Positions 18,081-26,160 of a DNA stretch of 37,326 nucleotides are shown in pieces; the stretch's first letter is position 1; each line of letters starts with the position of its first letter. The notes beneath the pieces are model-generated. The model did no database searches. It was given only the letters and a program-made list of their open reading frames with translations, and was not told the DNA's origin. Origin of the DNA: Amaricoccus solimangrovi (GTDB taxonomy: Bacteria > Pseudomonadota > Alphaproteobacteria > Rhodobacterales > Rhodobacteraceae). The position numbers and the translations under genes were made by a program. The stretch is from contig NZ_VFRP01000032.1 of the NCBI RefSeq assembly GCF_006385685.1, positions 1 through 37,326 on the forward strand, in the 5' to 3' direction.

Positions 18081-18460
18081 CGCAGGTCCCATTGGATCCA
18101 GGCGACGACTGCGAACAGCAGCGCCGAGGCCCGCGGCTCCGGCACGAACCAGGCGCCGAGGATCAGCGCCGCAAGCGCCATATGAGGCGCGAGGCGCCAG
18201 CGCGTCGACAACAGGCCGAGCGCCACCAGCGCGACGAAGCCGCCCAGCAGCGTCGCGACGGTGCCGGCGATGAGCCCACCGACCTCGAACGCGCCGCCGA
18301 TCCAGAGACGCGGCGTCGCCACCAGCGTGGCGAGCACCGCGGCCGCGATCAGGTCGAGATGCGAGAGTTTCCAGCGGAGGAAGACGTCGCCGCCGCCGAA
18401 CTCCGGGACTTCCCCCGTCCTCGGGAACGGGATGACCTGGCCGGTCCGCGCGGTCGCGCG
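18077..18460 (-). CDS. Four-helix membrane protein of the T4SS operon (about 127 aa)
   Basis: Four hydrophobic segments are clear: DLIAAAVLATLVATPRL, GLIAGTVATLLGGFVALVALGLL, MALAALILGAWFVP and ALLFAVVAWIQW. The stop overlaps the virB1 start. The start is unresolved: between the upstream stop codon (18462-18464) and the first helix this frame has no ATG, GTG or TTG, so initiation at a rare codon near 18.44-18.46 kb, or a sequence change, must be invoked. I do not recognise the family; its place at the head of the secretion genes suggests an accessory membrane component. Confidence 0.65.
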   Translation of the reverse strand, partial: RATARTGQVIPFPRTGEVPEFGGGDVFLRWKLSHLDLIAAAVLATLVATPRLWIGGAFEVGGLIAGTVATLLGGFVALVALGLLSTRWRLAPHMALAALILGAWFVPEPRASALLFAVVAWIQWDLR

Positions 18461-18461
18461 C

Positions 18462-18749
18462 TCAGAGCTTGCCGGCCCCGTCCGGGAGCACCGGGACCGG
18501 GACTTCGAGATCCTCGGGGTGGTAGATCCGCCAGTAGCCGACGATGCCCCGCGTGGACTTGACGACGCGGACCTCGCCGGTGCGTCCCTCGTAGACGGGT
18601 TGCTCCTCGCCATCGGGACCGATGCCATGCATCTCCCAGAACAGCTTGTCGTCGTCGCCGACGAAGGGCTTGAAGCGGAGTCGTCCTCCGTTCGCAATGA
18701 AGTTGCGCAAGCCGTCACTGGTCAATACCCGCGATTTTTTCTGATCCAT
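18462..18749 (-). CDS. Small soluble protein at the head of the T4SS operon (95 aa)
   Basis: The start is ATG 18749, behind a purine-rich GGGCAGGGC sequence; an upstream ATG at 18791 adds a less protein-like N-terminus. The protein is basic at the N-terminus (KKSRVLTSDGLRNF) with a beta-rich middle (RTGEVRVVKSTRGIVGYWRIYHPEDLEV). There is no signal or membrane helix. The family is unknown. As first gene of the operon it could be a small regulator or cytoplasmic accessory. Confidence 0.7.
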   Translation of the reverse strand: MDQKKSRVLTSDGLRNFIANGGRLRFKPFVGDDDKLFWEMHGIGPDGEEQPVYEGRTGEVRVVKSTRGIVGYWRIYHPEDLEVPVPVLPDGAGKL

Positions 18750-18839
18750 GCCCTGCCCTGATCCTCGTTGGCGGATCAGAACATTATCCAACGTGCCATC
18801 GTGGCGCTACATGGCCGATGGGTCACAACCCAACATTCT

Positions 18840-18950
18840 CGCGGCATCATCCTTGTTTCAATACGCGATACGAAAAAAAATCAAACATGCACAAAAATTC
18901 AGTTTAAGGCCGCTTTCGGGGTTGGCTCTATCGGATAGGTTGCGATAGCT
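18840..18950. promoter_or_regulatory. AT-rich divergent control region with dyad
   Basis: Between the leftward T4SS operon and the rightward repC-like gene (431 bp) lies the most AT-rich stretch of this part. It holds an 8-A run and ATACG-CG-ATACG near 18860-18880, followed by an inverted repeat CTATCG (18928-18933) / CGATAG (18943-18948). Divergent promoters and an operator are expected here. I cannot assign -35/-10 boxes with confidence, and the rest of the interval shows no gene. Confidence 0.4.
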
Positions 18951-19180
18951 ACCGCGTCAACCTCAACGACGGAGAGAATTGTGCATCGGCTGGCGATAAC
19001 GCCCGGCCAAAAGAGTAACCCCCCGGCGGCACGGGCCACCGAGGAGAAGCAGTCCAAAGTCTTGGAAGTGACAGCCCAAGCCTAGGATCTTCCCCATGAT
19101 ATGACAAGGAAAAACGCCGCTTCGGCGAACAGGACCGCCCTGTCCTTCCCGTCCCGCCGGTTTACCCGGAGAGAAGACCC

Positions 19181-20254
19181 ATGCCCGACGCGATATCAGG
19201 CGCGCCAAGCTCACACGCTGGGCGATACTCGCATAAGGAGTTGTTTCGACTCCTCGACGACGCCGTGCTCGCCCTTGGCTTGCCGGACGGCGTCCAGCGC
19301 ACCGCGCAGGTCCTGATCCGGTTCATCCCGTCGGACGCGCCGGTGCCGGTGAGCCCGATCCGGGTCCAGGACCTCGCCGAGCAGCGCGACGTCGATCCCC
19401 GCACGGTGCGCGCGCATATCCGCCGGCTGATCGCACTCGGTCTCGTCGAGGATACCTCGCTCGGCGGCGGGCATCGCGTGATCCACCGCCGGTCCGGCCG
19501 GATCGTCGCGCTGCGCGGCATCGACTTCGCGCCGATGCTGGCGCGCGCCGACGCGTTGCGCGCCGAAGCGGCGGCGATCCGGCTCGGACAGGAGGAGCGC
19601 CTCCGGCTCCGCGCCGAGATCTCCGCGCTGCGCCACCGCTTCCGGAAAAGCGCCGCGACCGCTTGCGCGCGCATCCTCGAGGCCTTCGCCGCGCTGCCCC
19701 GGCGCTACGGACACCTGCCCGGCGCCGCGCTCTCCGCGTTGCGCGATCGCCTGATTCAGTTGGTCGCGGCGGCCACTCCGATCGAATGCGACGAGGCGGT
19801 GCCGGGAGCGTCGCCAGTCGAGCCGCCGTGCCCGAAACCGTCCGACCAGTCGGACGAATACCGCCGACCTGACCTTCTCGAAGAGGGAAGAAAGCTTGTT
19901 ACGCCGGACCTCGACGTGGGCGCCGTCGCCGATACTCTTCCCCCTGCCTGGCACGCCGAACTGGCGCGCGGCGGTCCGTGGAGCTGGACCGGCTTCATTG
20001 CCACCGCCCATGCGCGGTCCATCGCGCTCGGCGTGCCCCGGGCGACCTGGGACGCGGCGGTCGCCACGCTGGGACGGCATAACGCGGCGCTGCTCACGCT
20101 CGCGGCCGGGGCCGAACACATCCGTTGCCCGGCCGCCTGGATGCGCGCGCTCGTCAGCCGCGCCGGCGAAGGATCGCTCGATCTCTCCGCCAATCTCCGT
20201 TCCCTGATCTCACGAAGGATTCGCGAATGCTCCGGTTCCTCTCTCCGCTGTTAG
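19181..20254 (+). CDS. RepC-like plasmid replication initiator (357 aa)
   Basis: An N-terminal winged-helix region (about 55-125) contains DLAEQRDVDPRTVRAHIRRL and ALGLVEDTSLGGG. A helical linker follows (about 125-200), then a divergent middle, and a C-terminal RepC-like module with ARSIALGVPRATWDAAVATLGRHN and CPAAWMRALVSRAGEGSLDL. This is the two-domain plan of RepC initiators of alphaproteobacterial repABC plasmids. No repA or repB is next to it, so it may be a stand-alone initiator or a mobile-element replication protein. ATG 19181 has GGAGAGA upstream. Its 3' end overlaps the next gene by 28 nt. Confidence 0.7.
   Translation: MPDAISGAPSSHAGRYSHKELFRLLDDAVLALGLPDGVQRTAQVLIRFIPSDAPVPVSPIRVQDLAEQRDVDPRTVRAHIRRLIALGLVEDTSLGGGHRVIHRRSGRIVALRGIDFAPMLARADALRAEAAAIRLGQEERLRLRAEISALRHRFRKSAATACARILEAFAALPRRYGHLPGAALSALRDRLIQLVAAATPIECDEAVPGASPVEPPCPKPSDQSDEYRRPDLLEEGRKLVTPDLDVGAVADTLPPAWHAELARGGPWSWTGFIATAHARSIALGVPRATWDAAVATLGRHNAALLTLAAGAEHIRCPAAWMRALVSRAGEGSLDLSANLRSLISRRIRECSGSSLRC
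19840..19855. repeat. Perfect dyad inside the repC-like gene (possible origin element)
   Basis: GTCCGAC (19840-19846), a 2-nt spacer CA, and GTCGGAC (19849-19855) form a perfect palindrome in the sequence between the two RepC domains. It is followed by a locally AT-richer stretch (19880-19905). In repABC plasmids the replication origin lies in the middle of repC, so this is the natural place to look. Function is inferred only. Confidence 0.4.
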
Positions 20255-21621
20255 CCCTCACCGCGCTGGCGTTTCCCGGTCCGCTCGCGCGTCCCGCCAC
20301 CGCGCAGGACGGAACCTACGACATGGACTGCGCGGTTATCCTCTGCATGGCCGGCGGCTTCCCGGCGGTCGCGGAATGCGACCGCGCCTATGACTACATG
20401 ATCGACCGGATCACCGATCATCCGCCGAAATCGCCATTCGGAGTCTGTTCGATGGCCGATGGCAGGAGCTATGACGGCTACGACCTCGACTACGCAATCG
20501 GATATCGCGGGGCGGCGAGCTCATACTCCTGCCCGGCCGGAACCCGGCTCCATCTCGAGGCCGGCGCGCCGGTCACCGCCTTCTGCTACCAGACCATCGC
20601 GCCGGTCATCCAGCCGAACGGGCTCTGCGTCGACAGCTATCGCGGCATCACCGCCGCCACGTTCCGCCAGTTCCGGGCCGAGCTGACCGTCGAGCCCGGC
20701 ACCGACGCCGAATGGGCCGCGCCCGAGACCGTCATCGAGACCGAGGTCGCGCCACCCGCGCGCTACGAGACGCCCTGCGGGGGCGGCGATGTCGCGGTGG
20801 TCGGCGGCGGGGACGAGGGCGTTCCCCCGGCGTTCGAAGACTGCGTCCCGGCCTGGAGCCCGCCCGCGACCGAGTTCTGCGACTTCGCCTTTCCGCTCGC
20901 CCGCGCCAACCTGCACGACTACGACCTGAGCGATCCCCGGATGGAGCGCGTCAGCTGCGGCCCCGGCCCGGATGGCGGGACCGCGATGGCGGTGCGTCAG
21001 TACGCCGGCGCCGAGGTCTCGCTGATGAGCATCGGCCGCCATGCCTTCCCCGAGGCGATGAAGGCGGCCGAGGTCGTCCGGCTCTCGGCGGAGTTCTACA
21101 TCCCGTCGAGCTACGACTGGACCTATGCCGGCCGGCTGCCGCTCGGCATCAACGTCGGCCCCTGGACCTCGGGCGGCAAGACCGGCGCCCGTCAGTCCGG
21201 CTCCAGCATCCGGCTCCATGTCTGGCCCGACAATGGCGGCACGCTCGGCATCTACAGCTACAACTTCGACCGCAGCTCGAGCGGCGCGGTCGATCGCGGC
21301 GTCACGAAGCAATGGGGCCAGGGCGCCGCGAAGGTGACCGCGCGGCTGCCGCGCGACCAGTGGATCACCGTGGTGCTCGAACTCGCGCTCGACAGCCCCG
21401 GCGCCGATCGCGACGCCGCCGGCATCAGCCTCTACGACGCCGCCGGCCGGCTGATCGGCGCGGACAGCAGCGGGCCCCGGCTGACCTACCGCCGCGCCGG
21501 CGACGACACCGGCTTCACCGGCGCGATCTTCGACGACAAGCTCAATTCCAGCGCCGCCCGGGCGGCGAGGAACCAGCAGTACTACGTCCGGAACTGGCAG
21601 GGGCAGGCCTGTGGGCGGTAG
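20227..21621 (+). CDS. Exported TrbM-like / lyase-like fusion protein (464 aa)
   Basis: ATG 20227 with GAAGGA 7 nt upstream overlaps the repC-like stop. A Sec signal ends near ATAQD (residue 27). The first mature domain has DMDCAVILCMAGGFP and conserved Cys residues (35, 40, 51, 74), the pattern of TrbM/KikA mating-pair proteins. A Cys-containing linker follows. The C-terminal half (about 230-460) has SAEFYIPSSYDWTYAG, LPLGINVG, SIRLHVWPDNGGTLGIYSYN and a basic RLPRDQWITVVLEL stretch. That resembles jelly-roll polysaccharide lyases of the PL14/PL20 kind. Both assignments are tentative. The combination suggests a periplasmic or surface protein that aids conjugation, perhaps by acting on envelope polysaccharide. 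Confidence 0.6.
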   Translation: MLRFLSPLLALTALAFPGPLARPATAQDGTYDMDCAVILCMAGGFPAVAECDRAYDYMIDRITDHPPKSPFGVCSMADGRSYDGYDLDYAIGYRGAASSYSCPAGTRLHLEAGAPVTAFCYQTIAPVIQPNGLCVDSYRGITAATFRQFRAELTVEPGTDAEWAAPETVIETEVAPPARYETPCGGGDVAVVGGGDEGVPPAFEDCVPAWSPPATEFCDFAFPLARANLHDYDLSDPRMERVSCGPGPDGGTAMAVRQYAGAEVSLMSIGRHAFPEAMKAAEVVRLSAEFYIPSSYDWTYAGRLPLGINVGPWTSGGKTGARQSGSSIRLHVWPDNGGTLGIYSYNFDRSSSGAVDRGVTKQWGQGAAKVTARLPRDQWITVVLELALDSPGADRDAAGISLYDAAGRLIGADSSGPRLTYRRAGDDTGFTGAIFDDKLNSSAARAARNQQYYVRNWQGQACGR

Positions 21622-21769
21622 GCCTGTTTCCCCCCTCCCGCGTCGCTCCGCCAATGGACGAGCTCCGGAAGGCCGGATCGCTCCGCGAGGCGAGGCGCTC
21701 CCGGATGGGGGCGAACCGGTCGAAGCGCATCCCGAGCGTGGACGGGATTGCGACCTCGCCGGAGGCGCG

Positions 21770-21867
21770 CGCTCCGCGTCGACGCCGGCCGGAGCCTCGG
21801 CCCGTCGACTCCATAGACCTCTCGGTGCGCGTCGATGAACGCCTTCATCGCTTCAAGCAACTGTCTT
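21770..21867 (-). pseudogene. Possible IS3-type orfB remnant
   Basis: On the minus strand one frame reads LLEAMKAFIDAHREVYGVDG, which resembles the N-terminus of IS3-family OrfB (FID.HR..YGVEPIC). It then degenerates, and other minus frames carry further fragments, so any transposase here is decayed. The rest of 21622-21867 shows no gene. The IS110 element lies immediately to the right. Confidence 0.3.
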
Positions 21868-22945
<1,078 letters not shown>

Positions 22946-22997
22946 AGGAACAGTATCGCAGATCACCAGGAGACAAGGGCGGGATTCTCTTCGTCAT

Positions 22998-23024
22998 GGC
23001 TCCAGTCTCTCAAGAGTTGGAGCC
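22998..23024. repeat. Hairpin between lysR-like gene and IS110
   Basis: GGCTCCA (22998-23004) pairs with TGGAGCC (23018-23024); a smaller CTC/GAG stem forms inside the loop. It lies 60 nt after the lysR-like stop codon on the minus strand and could slow transcription, but no T-run follows on either strand. It may also belong to the left end of IS110. Confidence 0.35.
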
Positions 23025-23085
23025 TCTGGGCAACCCGGGGCGGTGCAGACAAGCGTGATCCGTCGCGTCGAAATCGTCAAAGCGG

Positions 23086-24222
23086 TCACCCAGTCCCCCA
23101 ACCCCTGATTTCGGCGATGAGCGCCTCGGCGGCCAACGAGAGGCTGGCGCCCTCGCGGCGCACGAGGGCCACCTCGCGCTCGATCGAGAGCCGGCCTAGG
23201 TCGAGGGGGGCGAGAAGTCCGGCGTCGATTTCGAATTGGAAAAGCCTGAGCGAGATGAAGGCGACCATGTCGGATGCCGCGAGGAGCCCGCGGATCATGC
23301 TCAGGTCGGCGGCCTGCACCGCGGGTCGTGGTGGAGGCAACTTCTCCTCGATGAACCGTGCCTCGAAGAGCGCACGGTTCATCGAACTGCGCCAGGGCAG
23401 GATCCAGCGAAGCGCCGACACCTCGCGCAGGGTCAGCGGTCCAGCACTGGCCAGAGGGTGGCCCGCGCAGCCGAGCACCGCCATCTCGTCGCGCAGCAAG
23501 GGCTCGACCACGAGCCCCTTGGGCTCGAAGCCCGGGCCCGGCACCGTGACCACGGCGTCGATCTCGCCGGAGCGGAGCCGAGCGACAAGGATCTCGGCCG
23601 GGGCCTCGACCATCTGCGCCTGGATGCCGGGCGCGCGGGCGAGGCAGGTTCCGATCGCGCGCGGCAGGAGATCCGCCCGCGCCATCGGCAGCGTGCCGAT
23701 CACCGCCGCGCCGACGACGGCGCCCTCGGCGGAAGCGAGCTCGGAGGCCGCGTGCCGGAGTTCGGCGCGGATGCGGCGCGCGCGCAGGAGCAGCCGCGAC
23801 GCGGGATCGGTCGGTGTCATGCCCTGCAGACCGCGGTGAAACAGCCGGAAGCCGAGCGCCGCCTCGATCCGGGCGAGGGCCATACTGGCCCCGGCCTGGC
23901 CGATGCCGAGCGCCGCCGCGGCCGAGGAAACGGCGCGCGTGTCCGCGAGCGTGAGCAGGAGCAGGAGCTTGCGGCCGTCGTGGAGCAGGTGGCGCGGCGC
24001 GGTCGGTGAGCCCTGCCCGGATCGGGCGAGATCGGCAGTCGCGGCCGTCACCTCCTCCTCGATGCGAGCCAGGCGCGCGAGAAGCGTTCGCCCATAGGCA
24101 TTGGCGCGGAGGCCGCCGGCGGTACGCTCGAAAAGCGCGACGCCGGCCGCCGCTTCCGCCTCGGAGACCCCGCGGGTGACGGACGACACCAATTTGTAGA
24201 GGGTTCGTGCCGCGCCGGTCAT
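23086..24222 (-). CDS. LysR-family regulator with a duplicated, damaged first HTH (378 aa)
   Basis: The main LysR part begins with a second helix-turn-helix (TLADTRAVSSAAAALGIGQAGASMALARIEAALGFRLFHR, about 88-130) and continues into the effector-binding domain (VIGTLPMARADLLPRAI, RSGEIDAVVTVPG, LLRDEMAVLGCAGHPLA). Before it is another LysR-like HTH (GAARTLYKLVSSVTRGVSEAEAA, ALFERTAGGLRANAYG). ATG 24222 starts inside this first HTH. Homologous residues continue upstream without a start codon, and a one-base shift near 24253 joins them to a further LHLRALR stretch. Either the N-terminus is damaged or a short form is made. It is a likely regulator of the neighbouring sulfur genes. Confidence 0.75.
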   Translation of the reverse strand: MTGAARTLYKLVSSVTRGVSEAEAAAGVALFERTAGGLRANAYGRTLLARLARIEEEVTAATADLARSGQGSPTAPRHLLHDGRKLLLLLTLADTRAVSSAAAALGIGQAGASMALARIEAALGFRLFHRGLQGMTPTDPASRLLLRARRIRAELRHAASELASAEGAVVGAAVIGTLPMARADLLPRAIGTCLARAPGIQAQMVEAPAEILVARLRSGEIDAVVTVPGPGFEPKGLVVEPLLRDEMAVLGCAGHPLASAGPLTLREVSALRWILPWRSSMNRALFEARFIEEKLPPPRPAVQAADLSMIRGLLAASDMVAFISLRLFQFEIDAGLLAPLDLGRLSIEREVALVRREGASLSLAAEALIAEIRGWGTG

Positions 24223-24327
24223 CGCGCCATGCGCCGCGACACCCGCGACGATCGCAGCGCGCGCAGATGAAGAAAGAGCTGCTCCGCGACGTCCTAGGGC
24301 GAGGACTCGGCCCGGGCGGCGGGCGCG

Positions 24328-25227
24328 TCAGCCAAGCGCGGCGGCGACACGCGCGCCATCCTCCCCGGCTTCCCTGAGCCCGCCCCGGAATCCCGAGCGG
24401 ACGGAACCCGCCGCCCAGAGGCCGGGCAGCCCAAGCCGGCCGCCCTCCTCCGCGACGAGGCCGCCATCGGCGCCGCGTGGCAGCGACGGGGGTACGAGCC
24501 GCGTATCCGCCGCGCCGCCCGCGAGGATGAAGACACCGGCGCAGGCGCGCGTCGCGGGTCCGGACGGGGTGAGGAGCGTCGCGCCCGTCACGCCCTCCTC
24601 CGACGTGCCATGGATGGCGCCGAGGCGGCTCTCGCGCAGGAGGTGGACATTGGTGGCGGCGAGCACCGGCTCCACGAGCGCCGCGCGGGCGCGCGGGCGG
24701 GCTCCGCGCAGGACGATGGTGACCGAGCGGGCGAAGCGCGCGAGGATCGCGGCCTCCTGGAAGGCCGCGTCGCCGCCGCCGACCACGAGCGCGTCGCGGT
24801 CCCGGACTCGCGGGCCGTCGCAATCCGCGCAGCGGGAGACGCCGCTTCCCGCGAATTCCGCCTCGCCCGGAACACCAAGCGCGCGGGGGCGGGTGCCCGT
24901 CGCGAGGATGACGTGACGCGCGTGGTGGCTGCCGGAGGGCAGGCTCATCCGCCATCCGCCGCGCGGCTCGGGCGAGAGGTGGGTGGCGGCTTCGAAATAG
25001 GGGACGATGCCCCCATCCATGTTCTCCATCGCGACGATCGCGCCGAGATCGGGGCCGGAGCCGGTGAAGGGGACCGGCGAGGGGTCGAGCCGGAGCACGG
25101 TCGCGACCGCGCCGCCCGCCATCACCGCCTCGCAGGTCGCGACCGTGAGACCCCGGTCCCGTGCGGCCCGCGCCGCGCGGAGTCCGGCGTAGCCCTGGCC
25201 GATCACGATGAGATCGAAGTCGTGCAT
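24328..25227 (-). CDS. Thioredoxin-reductase-like flavoprotein (299 aa)
   Basis: An FAD-binding GxGxxG motif lies near the N-terminus (VIGQGYAGLRAA) and an NADPH-binding VVGGGDAAFQEAA at about 148. Between them is the redox pair CADC (C133, C136) in the position of TrxB CATC. The ATGTRP and C-terminal LWAAGSVRSGFRGGLREAGEDGARVA motifs are also typical. It is a two-domain pyridine-nucleotide disulfide oxidoreductase, predicted to reduce a thiol or disulfide partner with NAD(P)H. Its place beside a UGSC-family protein makes that the obvious candidate partner, by inference. A 56-nt gap follows the coiled-coil gene. Confidence 0.85.
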   Translation of the reverse strand: MHDFDLIVIGQGYAGLRAARAARDRGLTVATCEAVMAGGAVATVLRLDPSPVPFTGSGPDLGAIVAMENMDGGIVPYFEAATHLSPEPRGGWRMSLPSGSHHARHVILATGTRPRALGVPGEAEFAGSGVSRCADCDGPRVRDRDALVVGGGDAAFQEAAILARFARSVTIVLRGARPRARAALVEPVLAATNVHLLRESRLGAIHGTSEEGVTGATLLTPSGPATRACAGVFILAGGAADTRLVPPSLPRGADGGLVAEEGGRLGLPGLWAAGSVRSGFRGGLREAGEDGARVAAALG

Positions 25228-25283
25228 GGCGCTCTGGCACCGGCCGCCCCGGCGCGAGGCCCAGGCGCGCGCGGCGTCCTCTC

Positions 25284-25667
25284 TCAGGCGTCGGCGCTCT
25301 CGAGCGCGCTGAGGCGCTCGCGGGCGGCGTCGAGCTGCGCGGCCAGCTGCTCCTTGGCGAGCGCGATCGCGCTGTCCTTGGCAGCGGCGAGCAGTTCCTC
25401 CTTGGCGTGGCTCTCGTGGAACTGCCAGACCTGCGCCTCGCCGCGATCGACGCGGGCATGGACGCTGCCCGGCGCGTCGCCGGACTCGACCCAGACCTGC
25501 CAGAAGACCGGCCCCACCCAGCCGGTGATCGAACCCGCGGGCTTGCCGACATGGACGATGACATTGTCGCGAGAGAGATCCTTCACGAGACCGTGCTCAC
25601 CCAGGATCTGGATGTCGAGCCGCTGGTCGTTCCTCAGGGCCTCAATGGCCGCCGCGTCGTATTGCAT
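25284..25667 (-). CDS. Small coiled-coil protein of the sulfur island (127 aa)
   Basis: The gene has an excellent AAGGAGGAAA site just before ATG 25667. The first 85 residues are beta-rich (RLDIQILGEHGLVKDLSRDNVIVHVGKP, then WVGPVFWQVWVESGD); the last 40 form a charged, Ala-rich coiled coil (EELLAAAKDSAIALAKEQL). There are no Cys residues, signal or membrane segment. The family is not recognised. It heads the leftward flavoprotein-lysR transcript and is divergent from the UGSC gene, so it probably shares their control region. Confidence 0.75.
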   Translation of the reverse strand: MQYDAAAIEALRNDQRLDIQILGEHGLVKDLSRDNVIVHVGKPAGSITGWVGPVFWQVWVESGDAPGSVHARVDRGEAQVWQFHESHAKEELLAAAKDSAIALAKEQLAAQLDAARERLSALESADA

Positions 25668-26160
25668 GGGTTTCCTCCTTGGTGAACGCGCTTGATGCTG
25701 GCGCGGGCTCGTTCGGCACCGCCGTCCATATCGGGGTCGCGGAGTGCGCCCCATGCCTCGACCCATAGGGCAAAGGTCGCCGCTGGCCTATCTCGCATCA
25801 CCAAATCGCAAGGTCCGGCGACAGAGATGGACCGTCGATACCAGCCACGAAGGCTAGGTCGCTGGGCTTGGCAGCGCCGCCGCGACGATAAATTCGTCGC
25901 CATCTCAGATGGTTATTCGACGTGTCGCGGTTCCGTCTCACCACGGCGCGGCCCGTGGGCGATGGATGCCAGAACCTTGGGCATCACAACAATGCAAGAC
26001 CGAGCGACATCGCAGGCATTGTGACGAACGGACCACCCAGACTAACTGAGGCCCAGCGAGACAAATAACCCCAGTCCGCTGAAAAAATGGGAAGACAGGC
26101 ATGCACTGTTCTCGTCAATCCATATTATTTTTCTTGTTTTCTGAAATAATGGAGGAAATT
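25668..26160. promoter_or_regulatory. Divergent control region with two adjacent palindromes
   Basis: This 493-bp interval has no convincing gene; short ORFs in it are Arg-rich and lack ribosome sites. It contains two abutting dyads: GCGACGA / TCGTCGC (25882-25888 and 25894-25900) and CCATCT-C-AGATGG (25900-25912). The last 60 bp before the UGSC gene are strikingly AT-rich (26118-26160) and end in GGAGGAAATT directly before ATG 26161. The dyads are candidate sites for the neighbouring LysR-type regulator; promoter boxes are not assigned. Confidence 0.45.

Noticed and set aside
22994-25564. 856-codon minus-strand ORF
   Set aside because: It spans two real genes in another frame and is extremely Arg/Pro-rich.
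25692-26024. 110-codon plus ORF in the UGSC control region
   Set aside because: Arg-rich, no ribosome site, and it crosses the palindromes; treated as intergenic.
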